Of a stretch of 64,000 nt of DNA, positions 1-8,611 are shown one piece after another. The notes under the pieces are model-generated. The model made no database searches. It worked only from the letters and a program-made list of their open reading frames with translations, and was not told the DNA's origin. The first letter of the stretch is position 1, and each line of letters opens with the position of its first letter. The DNA is taken from assembly GCA_030681895.1 (NCBI GenBank), contig JAUXRI010000270.1:1-64000 (forward strand), written 5' to 3'. The stretch is from Myxococcales bacterium (GTDB lineage: Bacteria > Myxococcota > Myxococcia > Myxococcales > Myxococcaceae). The position numbers and the translations under genes are program-made.

Positions 1-267
1 CGCGTTCTGCCCGAAGTGGTCGGTGAGACCGCCCATCACCGATTTCCATGACGGCGCGGGCAAGAGGTTCGGCGGGAAGGCGAGGTGACAACTGCCGCAC
101 TCGGTCTCGTAGGCCTTCCACTCAGGTGTCGTGCGCAGCGCTGCCGCCGCGACGTTCTGCTTCTTTCCGCGAGGACGTTCATCCTCGTCGTCATCATCAT
201 GCGCGCGCGCGACGAAAGCGCCGAGGAGCAGGGTGGAGGCGACGAGCAAAACGAGGGTCCGGTTCAT
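1..267 (-). CDS. Dihaem cytochrome c, DHC-like (C-terminus beyond window)
   Basis: The gene begins with ATG at 267 and runs off the left edge, so only the first 89 residues are visible. A Sec signal peptide (about residues 1-22) is followed by an acidic patch of four Asp and then a haem-attachment motif CGSCH at residues 57-61, with ETE just before it. This layout resembles the dihaem cytochrome c DHC family, which accepts electrons near SHP in purple bacteria and Shewanella. A GGAG Shine-Dalgarno lies 7 nt before the ATG. It starts 12 nt after the stop of the upstream b561-SHP gene, so the two probably form one operon. The second haem motif should lie outside the window; until it is seen, a monohaem cytochrome is possible. 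Confidence 0.75.
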   Translation of the reverse strand, partial: MNRTLVLLVASTLLLGAFVARAHDDDDEDERPRGKKQNVAAAALRTTPEWKAYETECGSCHLAFPPNLLPAPSWKSVMGGLTDHFGQNA

Positions 268-279
268 GGTGGGCTCCAG

Positions 280-1299
280 TCAGAGGGATGAGAGGTAGGT
301 GAGGAAGTCGCCGCGCTCGAGGGCGGTGCAGTTCCGGCCGAGCACCTGGGTGCAGTTGCGGTCGAACCACTTGGTGGCCTTCGCCGCGTCGGTGAAGCGG
401 TCGGGGTTGGCGGACGGCGCGAGCGGGTCGATGCGTTTGCCGACGGGAGACTTTCCCGGCTGCCTCGCGTCGGCGGCGTGGCACGTGGCGCACGAGGTGG
501 GGCCGTTCTTCGTCGGGTGCTCCGAGAAGTAGAGGGTGCGGCCGCGAGCGGCGTCGAAGCCGGTGAAGGCCGGTGACTCGGCGCGCGCTTCCCGCTCGTA
601 GGTCGAGAGCAACGCCGGCGCGGCCGCGGCTTCGCTCACGGGGAGCACGCGCCAGAGCCCGAACACCGCCGCCGCCGCGAGGACGAGCGCCATCAGGAAG
701 CCGGCCGTCAGCCGCAACGCGCCTGGCGACGCGGGCTCGACGTGCCCGTCATCGGCGCGCTTGAAGCCCGTCACCATGCCGCCGATGAGGTTCTGCCGCT
801 CGAGCACCGACGAGAGAATCACGCCGAGCACGTGCAGCACGATGAGGACGGGCAGGGCGCCGGCCGCACCTTCGTGCACCTCCTTCACGGCATGGAGCGT
901 CGACTTCGACATCGCCAGCGGGCCGCTCCAGTCGGGCCCGAGGCCCATCGTGATGCCGGTGAGCGTGACGACGCCGAGCAGCACCAGCAGCGTCACCACC
1001 ATCACCGCGCCGACGGGGTTGTGGCCGAGGTGGTGGTCCGGCTTTCCGCGCACCATCGCGCGCATGGCGGTGAGCACCGTCTTCGGGCCCTTCACGAAGT
1101 CACTGAAGCGGGCGTGGGTCGAGCCGACGAAGCCCCAGACGACGCGGAAGAGCACGATGCCCAGCAGGCCGAGGCCGAGCTTCATGTGCAGCGGGAGCGT
1201 GTCGTCCTCTTCGGCGGTGAGGAACGCGCCCAGCACCAGCACGCCCATCGCGAGGTGGGTGAGTCGAACTGCGGGGTCCCAGACTTTGACGGGCTTCAT
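280..1299 (-). CDS. Cytochrome b561 fused to SHP-like (DUF1924) cytochrome c
   Basis: The 339-residue product has two parts. Residues about 1-220 form a membrane cytochrome b561 domain: the start MKPVKVWDPAVRLTH carries the typical haem-ligand His, and more helices contain His in LHMKLGLG, HLGHNPVGA and VHEGAAG. Residues about 240-339 are a periplasmic domain with one haem site CATCH (270-274), then PGKSPVGKRIDPLAPSANP and a C-terminal NCTQVLGRNC segment, as in DUF1924/SHP (sphaeroides haem protein). In SHP an Asn can be the sixth haem ligand. The predicted role is moving electrons from membrane quinol to the SHP haem and DHC. GGAG lies 7 nt before the ATG. The fusion of partners that are usually separate is notable. 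Family calls rest on motif reading. Confidence 0.8.
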   Translation of the reverse strand: MKPVKVWDPAVRLTHLAMGVLVLGAFLTAEEDDTLPLHMKLGLGLLGIVLFRVVWGFVGSTHARFSDFVKGPKTVLTAMRAMVRGKPDHHLGHNPVGAVMVVTLLVLLGVVTLTGITMGLGPDWSGPLAMSKSTLHAVKEVHEGAAGALPVLIVLHVLGVILSSVLERQNLIGGMVTGFKRADDGHVEPASPGALRLTAGFLMALVLAAAAVFGLWRVLPVSEAAAAPALLSTYEREARAESPAFTGFDAARGRTLYFSEHPTKNGPTSCATCHAADARQPGKSPVGKRIDPLAPSANPDRFTDAAKATKWFDRNCTQVLGRNCTALERGDFLTYLSSL

Positions 1300-1414
1300 G
1301 GTGTGCTCCTCGTGCCGGGAAAGAAGTTGCAGGCACGAGGAGGACCCTATGGAGGTGCAGATGAACGGGAGATGAACGTCCGGGCGGCTGCGCGTTGATG
1401 TTGATCAGGTCGCC

Positions 1415-2071
1415 TCAGCGCGCGGCGCGGCGCACCGACTCCACCGCGCCCGAGAGCAGCTGCGCGACGCCTCGCCTCGGCACGTGAACGACGCGCGCTT
1501 TCGCAGCGGGCGCATCGGCGTACTGCTTCGACACCTTGTGATGCAGCTCGGTGGCGCCCCACAGCAGCACGCGGTCGGCCCACTCGAGGTCGGCCTTCGC
1601 GCGGTCGATGGGGCGATGGCGCGTGCCGTCGACGAGGCGGAGTTCGACTTTGCCGGCGAGCAGCCGCTCCAGTTCTTCTCGCGTCGCCGGCGTTCCGCCC
1701 ACCACCACCAACTTGCGAATGCCCGCCTCGGTGAGCGCCTGCGCCGCGCGTGAATTCTCACTGCCACCGCACCGCTGACAGGTCTGCTTCGTCTCGGTCG
1801 CGAGGGGCTCTCTGCCGCTCGTCTTCGCCCACGCGATGCACTCGGCGGCGTGACAGTGCAGCGCGAAGCGCGTCGTCAGAACCTCGACGCCCCGGCCGAC
1901 CTTCTCGACCGAGAGCCGCGTCTTGCCAGCACGCGTGAGCCCCGCGCCCTCGAGGACCGACCGCGCGAGGGACCGTGCCGCAGCCCCGAAGCCCTGTCCC
2001 GTCAGCCACTCGTCGATGTCGACATCAGCGCTCACGAGGTGTTTGTAGTGCAGCGGATGAATGTCCGTCAA
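1415..2071 (-). CDS. DUF2325-like cytoplasmic protein with Cys motifs
   Basis: This 218-residue protein has no signal peptide. The N-terminal half contains CHAAEC and a later CQRCGG, a spacing that could bind zinc or another metal. The C-terminal half (about residues 118-205) begins with the beta strand KLVVVGGTPATREELERLL, then has VDGTRHRPIDRAKADLEWADRV split by a short turn, and then ELHHKVSKQY. This resembles the DUF2325 fold, where a VVGG strand and a later SH/HH motif recur. No biochemical role can be assigned. The start is a TTG at 2071, chosen because no ATG or GTG gives a longer reading frame. It is divergent from the TonB receptor across 191 bp. Confidence 0.55.
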   Translation of the reverse strand: MTDIHPLHYKHLVSADVDIDEWLTGQGFGAAARSLARSVLEGAGLTRAGKTRLSVEKVGRGVEVLTTRFALHCHAAECIAWAKTSGREPLATETKQTCQRCGGSENSRAAQALTEAGIRKLVVVGGTPATREELERLLAGKVELRLVDGTRHRPIDRAKADLEWADRVLLWGATELHHKVSKQYADAPAAKARVVHVPRRGVAQLLSGAVESVRRAAR

Positions 2072-2262
2072 AGCGGACGACCGGCTCCAGCGAGAACCCG
2101 ACCCCCGCGCCGATCCTCACCGCTCGCGGCCCCGCACCGTGAAGGCCAATCGGCACATCGAGGAGGAGCTCACCGCGAGAGCTCACACTCCTCGGCGGGC
2201 TCACGACGACGACGCTCGCGCTGAACATTCCCCGCGCCCACCGCGCTTCGAGAACTCCTCTG

Positions 2263-4899
2263 ATGAACGCGTCGCAGTGCCAACGCTCCACGTCCTGCGC
2301 TACACGCCTCTCCGTGCTGCGGACCGCCCTCGTCCTCATTCTCCTCGCCACCACTGCGTTCGCGCAGACGCTGACGAAGGCGCCGACGCTGCTGAAGTCG
2401 GTCGAGCCCACCTTCCCGACTGATCAACTCGACGCGGGCACCGGCGCCAGCGTGGTGATGGACATCGACATCGCCGCCGATGGCACCGTCGCCGCCGTGA
2501 AGGTCGTGCAGAGCGCAGGCCCTTCGTTCGATGACGCCGCCGTCGCCGCCGCGCGCCAGCTCGTCTTCACGCCCGCAGAGGTCGACGGTCAGCCCGCTCC
2601 CGTGCGCATTCAGTTCACCTCGAACTTCACGGTGCAGCAGCAGGTCGTCGAAGCGCCAGTCGTGCAGGACGCCGGAGTGCCGGTGGTGAACTTCGTCGGC
2701 CGCCTCAAGACCGCCGGCACGCGTGAGCCCGTCTCGTTCGCCACCGTGCGCGTCGGAGAACGTGACACCACCTCCGACGAGGCGGGCCGCTTCGAGCTCA
2801 CCGATGTCCCCGCAGGCAAGGCGATGGTCTCCATCACCGCCGCCGGCTTCGAGTCCTTCATCGAGACCGAAGAGGTGAAGCCCGGCGAGCGCACCGAGGT
2901 GACGTACGTGATGCGCCGCACCGGCGTGAACGAGACGGTGGTGCGCGGCATCAAGGACCGGCGCGAAGTGACACAGGTGCGCCTCACGCAGTCCGAGTTC
3001 CGCATGGTGGCGGGCTCGAACAACGACGCGTTCAAGGTGGTGCAGAACCTGCCGGGCGTGGCGCGCTCTCCATTCGGCGGCGGGCTGCTCGTGGTGCGCG
3101 GCTCGAAGGCGTGGGACTCGCGCATCTACGTCGACGAAATCCAGATTCCGCAGCTGTTCCACTTCGCGGGCGTCGTCGCGACGTTCAACTCGGCCAACAT
3201 CGAGGCCATCGCGTTTCAGCCCGGCAACTTCGGCGTCGACTACGGCCGCAGCATCGGTGGCCTCATCACCGCCGACGCGAAGACGCCGTCGAAGACAGGC
3301 GTGCACGGCTTCGTCGACGTCAACCTCTTCGACGTCTCGGCGATGGTCGAAGCGCCGCTCTCCGACACCTGGAGCGTCTCGGGCTCGGCGCGCTGCGGCC
3401 TCGCGCAGTACGTCCTCCCCGCGGCCATCAAGACGTTCGCGCCCACCGCGCAGGTCGGCTTCGGCCTCGCGCCCGAGTACTGGGACTACCAGCTGCGCGC
3501 CGAGCGCAAGTCGCCCAACTCGAAGAACCGGCTCTTCATCACCGCCTTCGGCTCGTCCGACCGCTGGGCCTTCCTCTCGCCCAACCCGCTGCTCGACCCG
3601 GACGTCGAGGGCAACCAGCTCTCGGCCGGCACCTCGAACGTCTACAACCGCCTCGTTCTCGGCATCGACCAGAAGCTGACGCCGCGCCTCACCTTCATCT
3701 CGCGCAACGCCATCGGCTTCGACGTCACGACGCAGTCGAGCACCGTGCAGGAGATCTTCTTCCGCAACACGCAGGTGCCGATTCAGCTGCGCGAGCGCTT
3801 CAAGCTCGACGTGCCCGAGGCGAAGCTGGTGCTCAACGCGGGCCTCGACGCGCTCGTCACGCCCACGTCCTTCGACGCGCAGCGGCCGCCGCTCTTCCGG
3901 CCGAACCAGCTGCCCGACCCGTACGTCACCCGCCGCCTCGTCGCCGAGACCGAGCGCAGCGTGTACGTGGAGCCTGGGCTCTTCATCGACGCGACGTGGA
4001 CGCCGGTGGAGTCGCTCCAGGTGCGCGGCGGGTTGCGCCTCGATGGCGAGCTCGCGGTGATGAAGAAGGTGTGGGTCAACCCGCGGCTCTCGGCGCGCTT
4101 CACTCCAATGGAGATGCTGACGCTGAAGGCCGGCGCGGCGATGTACCAGCAGCCGCCCGACTACCGCGTGGGCCAGCTCTCTCCCGTCTTCGGGAATCCT
4201 GGTCTGCAACCAGAAGGCGCGTGGCACTTCATGGGCGGCGCCGAGCTGCGCCTCTTCAAGGCCGTCGAGCTCGACGTGCAGGGCTACTACAAGGCGCTCT
4301 TCAACCAGGCGCGGCTGGCGCTCGCCGACGGCTCGGGCAGCGACATCTCGATTCCCGGAGCAGACACCCGCTACACGAGCGAGGGCTACGGGCGCGCGTA
4401 CGGCGGCGAGGTATTGCTGCGCGTGCGGCCGACGAAGTACTTCCTGGGCTGGGTCTCGTATTCGTTGAGCCGCTTCGAGCGCGACTCGTACGGCGGCATC
4501 TCGTTCGCGCCGGGCCCGCTCGACCAACCGCACAACCTCATCGTGGTGGGCAGCGTGCAGCTGCCGTGGAACCTGAACGTCGGAGCCCGCTTCCGCTACG
4601 CCTCGGGCCCGCTGGTGACGCCCATCGCCACCTCGCTGTTCGACGCGCAGGCCAACCTCTACGTGCCGATTCCCGCGCTGCCCTGGAGCCGCCGCCTGCC
4701 CGACTTCGTGCAGCTCGACGTGCGCGTCGACAAGAAGTTCGTCTTCGAGAACTGGAGCCTGGTCGCGTACGTCGACGTGCAGAACGCCACCAACCAGCAG
4801 AACCCCGAGGCGCTGTTCTACAACTTCGATTATTCGCGCAGCGCCTTCGTGTACTCGATTCCGATTCTTCCGACGGTGGGCGTGCGCGGCGAGTGGTGA
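2263..4899 (+). CDS. TonB-dependent outer-membrane receptor with N-terminal TonB-like domain
   Basis: The product has 878 residues and an N-terminal signal peptide ending around TTAFAQ. Residues about 40-125 resemble the C-terminal domain of TonB energy transducers (VEPTFPTDQL, VMDIDIAADGTV, ARQLVFTPAEVDGQ). Next comes a carboxypeptidase-regulatory-like beta-sandwich (GRLKTAGTREPVSFATVRVG to about residue 220), then a plug domain (LPGVARSPFGGGLLVVRGSK, YVDEIQIPQLFHF) and a beta barrel to the end. It should import a substrate through the outer membrane; the substrate is unknown and no transport neighbours are present. The C-terminus GVRGEW ends in an aromatic residue, as barrels often do. A GTG at 2314 giving a shorter signal peptide is an alternative start. 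Confidence 0.85.
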   Translation: MNASQCQRSTSCATRLSVLRTALVLILLATTAFAQTLTKAPTLLKSVEPTFPTDQLDAGTGASVVMDIDIAADGTVAAVKVVQSAGPSFDDAAVAAARQLVFTPAEVDGQPAPVRIQFTSNFTVQQQVVEAPVVQDAGVPVVNFVGRLKTAGTREPVSFATVRVGERDTTSDEAGRFELTDVPAGKAMVSITAAGFESFIETEEVKPGERTEVTYVMRRTGVNETVVRGIKDRREVTQVRLTQSEFRMVAGSNNDAFKVVQNLPGVARSPFGGGLLVVRGSKAWDSRIYVDEIQIPQLFHFAGVVATFNSANIEAIAFQPGNFGVDYGRSIGGLITADAKTPSKTGVHGFVDVNLFDVSAMVEAPLSDTWSVSGSARCGLAQYVLPAAIKTFAPTAQVGFGLAPEYWDYQLRAERKSPNSKNRLFITAFGSSDRWAFLSPNPLLDPDVEGNQLSAGTSNVYNRLVLGIDQKLTPRLTFISRNAIGFDVTTQSSTVQEIFFRNTQVPIQLRERFKLDVPEAKLVLNAGLDALVTPTSFDAQRPPLFRPNQLPDPYVTRRLVAETERSVYVEPGLFIDATWTPVESLQVRGGLRLDGELAVMKKVWVNPRLSARFTPMEMLTLKAGAAMYQQPPDYRVGQLSPVFGNPGLQPEGAWHFMGGAELRLFKAVELDVQGYYKALFNQARLALADGSGSDISIPGADTRYTSEGYGRAYGGEVLLRVRPTKYFLGWVSYSLSRFERDSYGGISFAPGPLDQPHNLIVVGSVQLPWNLNVGARFRYASGPLVTPIATSLFDAQANLYVPIPALPWSRRLPDFVQLDVRVDKKFVFENWSLVAYVDVQNATNQQNPEALFYNFDYSRSAFVYSIPILPTVGVRGEW

Positions 4900-4914
4900 G
4901 GCCGCGCCCGGAAG

Positions 4915-5289
4915 TCACCGTCGCCGTGCTGGAGCCCGCGCGCGCTTCTTCTTCGCCGCACGTGGAGCGCCCTTCGTCGTCGAGGGCTTCCCCACCGCGG
5001 CCCGGCTCTCGGTAATCCACCGGGCGAGCACGTCGGGCGCTGGCGGCGCAGCGACCGAGAGCTTGACCCAGCCGCCTGCGCCGACCGTGCAACGCCCGGG
5101 GGCCCTGGCTGCGAACGCGCTCGCTTCGCCGAGCGACGCACCCAGCTTCAGGCGAGCGTCTTTCGCGTTGAGGAACAGGAACGCCTTCGAGTTCGCCTTG
5201 AAGGTGCGGCTCTCGAGCGCCGTCCCCTTGCAGGCGATACCCTCCTCGACGTCAGGCAGTTGCTTCGCGAGGCGGATGAAGGTCTTCAT
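4915..5289 (-). CDS. MmcQ/YjbR-family protein
   Basis: A short, 124-residue basic protein. Its core (residues about 10-95) has the MmcQ/YjbR (DUF419-like, CyaY-fold) pattern: DVEEGIACKGTAL, a strand FLFLNAKDARLKLG, and GGWVKLSV followed by a helix that includes WITESRAAV. The C-terminal 25 residues are a Lys/Arg/Ala-rich tail ending KKKRARAPARRR, which could contact nucleic acid. The molecular role of the family is poorly defined. The ATG has no good Shine-Dalgarno, but a TATAAG box sits 9 nt upstream. It is convergent with the TonB receptor, with stops 15 nt apart, so a bidirectional terminator could lie there, though no clear hairpin is visible. Confidence 0.65.
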   Translation of the reverse strand: MKTFIRLAKQLPDVEEGIACKGTALESRTFKANSKAFLFLNAKDARLKLGASLGEASAFAARAPGRCTVGAGGWVKLSVAAPPAPDVLARWITESRAAVGKPSTTKGAPRAAKKKRARAPARRR

Positions 5290-5298
5290 CTGTTCGAC

Positions 5299-5304
5299 CT
5301 TATA
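5299..5304 (-). promoter_or_regulatory. Candidate -10 box for the MmcQ/YjbR gene
   Basis: TATAAG on the minus strand lies 9 nt before the ATG at 5289, which lacks a Shine-Dalgarno. The spacing fits a leaderless or near-leaderless transcript. No clear -35 was seen. Confidence 0.35.
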
Positions 5305-5348
5305 CCGCTGCTCCGCTCGGTCGTTTTCGGGTCGACCTCAGCCGCGGC

Positions 5349-6032
5349 TCACCACTCCGACCAGTTGCCCGGTGCCTGGTTCCACACCGTCGCGTCGGGC
5401 GCACCCGAGAACGCACCCTCGAGCGTCTTCATCTCGTTCGGGTCGGCGTAGTGCTCGCCCATGCCCTTCGCGTCGCTCCAGAGGTCGACGCCCAGCAGTT
5501 CCATCGGTGACGAATCGCCCGGCGGGTTCAACTTGATGAAGAGCTCGTGCGAGAGCAGGCCGCGCGCGCGGGCTGTGCGCTGTGCCTTGAGGTCGGCCGC
5601 CTTGAAGATGGCGAGCGACTTTTCGGGGTTGGCGATGGGCCCGCGGATCATTCCGACGAAGCGCTCCGTCTTGTGGGCCGCGGCGGGCAGGTTGTACGTG
5701 AAGGCGCCTCGCGCCGGCATCCACACCGTGGCGTCTCGCGAGGTGAAGAGCTTCGTGCCCTGCATCTGCACGGTCTCGTTCGCGAAGAAGTCCATCAGGC
5801 CTTTCGGGTCCTGCCACCAGTCGAGGAACAGCACTTCACCGTTCTTCGCGCTCGACTGCGGCATCACCACGGGGGCGTAGACCTTGTGACTCAAGTCGCC
5901 GAGGGCGCGCGCGGCGGCGATGCCAGCCTCGGAGCCGGCGGTGTCGTTGTGAATGACTCGACAGGACTCGAGCGAGCTCGCCAGGTACTTGCCGCGGACG
6001 GTGAGGAAGACGGGGGTTGCGTCGGTGCTCAT
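5349..6032 (-). CDS. Uncharacterised protein with two duplicated dimeric alpha/beta-barrel-like domains
   Basis: This 227-residue cytoplasmic protein consists of two related halves of about 105 residues. Both begin with a strand of the type FLTVRGKYL / FVGMIRGPI, continue with an alanine-rich helix and a strand around EVLFLDWWQDPKGLMDFF / LLGVDLWSDAKGMGEHY, and end with SRDATVWMPARGAF / GAPDATVWNQAPGNW. The repeated WxDxKG...DATVW pattern shows an internal duplication. The shape resembles ferredoxin-like dimeric alpha/beta-barrel (ABM-type) domains, but no catalytic residues can be named. The start at 6032 is preferred over an in-frame ATG at 6098 because GGAG lies 8 nt upstream of it. Function unknown. 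Confidence 0.7.
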   Translation of the reverse strand: MSTDATPVFLTVRGKYLASSLESCRVIHNDTAGSEAGIAAARALGDLSHKVYAPVVMPQSSAKNGEVLFLDWWQDPKGLMDFFANETVQMQGTKLFTSRDATVWMPARGAFTYNLPAAAHKTERFVGMIRGPIANPEKSLAIFKAADLKAQRTARARGLLSHELFIKLNPPGDSSPMELLGVDLWSDAKGMGEHYADPNEMKTLEGAFSGAPDATVWNQAPGNWSEW

Positions 6033-6202
6033 GCGTGAATCTCCAGGGAGTGGGTTTGGGGTTGCGCGCGTCAGACCGACGGCCTGCGGAAAACTCATCG
6101 GTCACGACGTGAAGCCGATGTCGGTCAAGGTGGCAGGCGCGCTCCCTTGTGGCCGCACTGTCGCCTGTCACACTCCCGCCTCCTCGAACGGCGGAGTTCC
6201 TC

Positions 6203-8611
6203 ATGCGACACCTGTGGGCGATCGGGCTCGTGTTCGTGCTCGGCTGCGAGGGCATCATCAGTCGCGTCGGCTCCGACTTCATCGACGGCGCGGGCGGCGG
6301 CGATGGCGCGGGTGGCGGCGATGGCGCGGGCGGAGGGACTGACGTCGGTCCCCCTCCCGACCTCTCGTGCGACCCGTCGAACTACGTCGGCGTTCGGCTC
6401 GAGGCCATCGTCGAGGCGTACACCACCGACGTTCACCCGCTCGTCGTGGGCGCGGAGCAGGGCTGCATCGCGTGTCACGCCGCGAACTCGAACCGCTTGT
6501 TCATCGTCTCGGCCGACGGCACCGACACGTTTCACCGGTTGCGCGGCGGCGACTATTTCAAGGACCAGCCGGGCAGCTTCGTCTCTCGCTTGATGAACGG
6601 CGACGAGCGCACGCGCATGCCGCTGGGAAAGCCCGCGTGGTCGAAGACCCAGATTGAAGCGGTCGCGCGCGTGGGCTGCATGATCCGCGGGCTCGAGATG
6701 GCTGGAGGCCTCGCCGCCGACGAGCAGTTCCCGCCCGAGCTGATGTCTCCGTGGACCGGTGCGGCGAACACCGACTACGACAACACCTTCATCAACTTCC
6801 TTCAGCTGCGCTCGAAGGTGTCGGCCGTCTTCAACGACGACTGGCGACGGGCCGCGGCGCTCCCCGATGGTGGCGTGGGCGCGATGGAGGATCGCTTCGA
6901 CAAGAACATCGGCCTCTTCGGTGGCGTGAACTTCCGCTCGCACTTCGTCGAGGCCCGCGCCGCGACGCCGGAGTTCCTGCTCGGCCTCGACCAGCTCGGC
7001 CCTGACGTGTGTGGCCGCGCCGCGACGGCGAAGACGGGCCCGTTCGTTGGCGCTGACCCGGCCCTGCCGGTCATCGACGTGCCCGCCGAGACCACCACCA
7101 CCTTCGAAGCCGAGACCGTCACCATCACCAACCGCGCGAACGTCGGGAACCCCACGACGAACCCCGTTGGCTTCTCCTGCTACACGAACTGCGAGCTCAC
7201 CGCCGACTTCACCGCGCTCGCGCCTGGCGACTACCGCGTCACCGTGCGGGCGAAGGCCGACAACGACGACGGCGGCAACGGCCCGAAGATTGGGGTGCAG
7301 CTCGGCGCGGTGTCTGCCGCGATGCCGCTGACCTTCACGGACCAGGCCCAGTACGTCGAGCAGTCGGTGACGATTCGCATCACGGCGGCGGGTCGGCAGC
7401 CCATCACCGTCAGCTACATCAACGACTACAACAACCCTGCCATCGCGGGCGGCGACCGCAACGTGGCCCTCGACCGCTTCACCATCACCGGGCCGCTCGG
7501 CATGGGCACGGGAACGACGCGGTCGGTCGCGGCGAAGGCCACCATCAACACGCTGGTGCAGCGCCTGCTCTTCCGCCCTGCCACCACGGCGGAGCAGGAC
7601 TCGCTCTACACGCTCCTGAAGGACCTCACGCTGCTGGGCGGGACGCAGACCGACGCCTGGAGCGGCGTGTGTGACGCGCTCATGCGCCACCCCGACTTCC
7701 TTTTCCTCGTGCCGCCGTCGTCGGCCGACGTCACCGGCGCGGCGAAGCAACGCCTGCTGGCGGTGGGCCTCGCGCAGCATCTGCTGGGACGGCCTCCGAC
7801 GCCCGCGGAGTTCACCACGCTCAGCGCGCAGGGCTACCCGGCACTCGTCGACGCGCTCCTCTCGAGCCCCGACTTCGAGCGCTACTACTTCACCCGCGTG
7901 CAGCTGCGCATCGAGAGCCAGGGCACGCCAGAGAGCGACGAGCCCGCGCGGCTGTGGACGCACGTCGTCGTCAATCGGCTGCCGTTCGCCCGCATCCTCG
8001 ACGCCGAGTTCACCATCGACCCGTCAGGCGCTCGGCAGACGCGGCCGGCGGAGCACGGCAAGACGGGCGTGCTGACGATGAAGGGCTACCTCTCCAGCAA
8101 GCCCGGGCTGCCGCACTACAACTACCCGGCGCGCGTGCTGAGCGGCTTCATGGGCACGGTGTTCGAGGTGCCTCCCGAGGTGTTCGACCAACGCGGCACC
8201 GCGACCGCGACCTCCACCGTCGACCCGGCGAGCGTCTGTTACACCTGCCACCAGCTGCTCACGCCGCTCGCGCACCAGCGCCTCAGGTGGGCCGACAACG
8301 GCGACTTCCGCACCGTCGACGAGCAGGGCGAGGCCATCGACGACTCCGACCGCGGGCTGGTGCCGACGTACGGGTACAAAGGAAACGGCCTCGAGGCGTT
8401 CTCGACGAAGGCCGTGAAGAAGGAGTCGTTCGTCCGCCGCATGCTCGCGATGCAGTTCCGGCTCTTGATGGGCCGCGAGCTGCGGTACCGCGAAGACGAA
8501 CGAGAGCTGTATCGGCAGCTGTGGGACGTGTCGACGACGAGCCAGGGCGACCTGAAGGCGGTGCTCAAGCACATCGCCACGTCGACCACCTTCACCCGGG
8601 GTGCACCATGA
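6203..8611 (+). CDS. DUF1592-type cytochrome-like lipoprotein with carbohydrate-binding-like domain
   Basis: An 802-residue lipoprotein: the signal peptide ends in a VLGC lipobox (Cys at about residue 14) and is followed by a Gly-rich linker. A haem motif CIACH is at residues 88-92 and a second, CYTCH, at 679-683. Between them lies a beta-sandwich (about residues 300-435, starting FEAETVTI) like the CBM60-type modules found in DUF1592 proteins, followed by DUF1595-like (QRLLFRPATTAEQ) and DUF1592/1588-like regions (LLSSPDFERYYFTR). The last part, RMLAMQFRLLMGRELR, resembles DUF1585. The family is known from Planctomycetes and Myxococcota with undefined roles. The ATG has GGAG 6 nt upstream and its stop overlaps the DUF1501 start by ATGA, so the two are translationally coupled. 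Confidence 0.75.
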   Translation: MRHLWAIGLVFVLGCEGIISRVGSDFIDGAGGGDGAGGGDGAGGGTDVGPPPDLSCDPSNYVGVRLEAIVEAYTTDVHPLVVGAEQGCIACHAANSNRLFIVSADGTDTFHRLRGGDYFKDQPGSFVSRLMNGDERTRMPLGKPAWSKTQIEAVARVGCMIRGLEMAGGLAADEQFPPELMSPWTGAANTDYDNTFINFLQLRSKVSAVFNDDWRRAAALPDGGVGAMEDRFDKNIGLFGGVNFRSHFVEARAATPEFLLGLDQLGPDVCGRAATAKTGPFVGADPALPVIDVPAETTTTFEAETVTITNRANVGNPTTNPVGFSCYTNCELTADFTALAPGDYRVTVRAKADNDDGGNGPKIGVQLGAVSAAMPLTFTDQAQYVEQSVTIRITAAGRQPITVSYINDYNNPAIAGGDRNVALDRFTITGPLGMGTGTTRSVAAKATINTLVQRLLFRPATTAEQDSLYTLLKDLTLLGGTQTDAWSGVCDALMRHPDFLFLVPPSSADVTGAAKQRLLAVGLAQHLLGRPPTPAEFTTLSAQGYPALVDALLSSPDFERYYFTRVQLRIESQGTPESDEPARLWTHVVVNRLPFARILDAEFTIDPSGARQTRPAEHGKTGVLTMKGYLSSKPGLPHYNYPARVLSGFMGTVFEVPPEVFDQRGTATATSTVDPASVCYTCHQLLTPLAHQRLRWADNGDFRTVDEQGEAIDDSDRGLVPTYGYKGNGLEAFSTKAVKKESFVRRMLAMQFRLLMGRELRYREDERELYRQLWDVSTTSQGDLKAVLKHIATSTTFTRGAP

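Noticed and set aside
2170..4533. 787-codon minus-strand reading frame opposite the TonB receptor
   Set aside because: Arg/Glu/His-rich, no domains, no signal; a shadow of the real receptor caused by GC-rich third positions.
3111..5015. 634-codon plus-strand frame overlapping the same receptor
   Set aside because: Arg/Ala-rich sequence without homologous features; a second-frame shadow.
6125..7963. 612-codon minus-strand frame opposite the first DUF1592 lipoprotein
   Set aside because: Composition is Arg/Val/Glu-biased, with no start context; a shadow.
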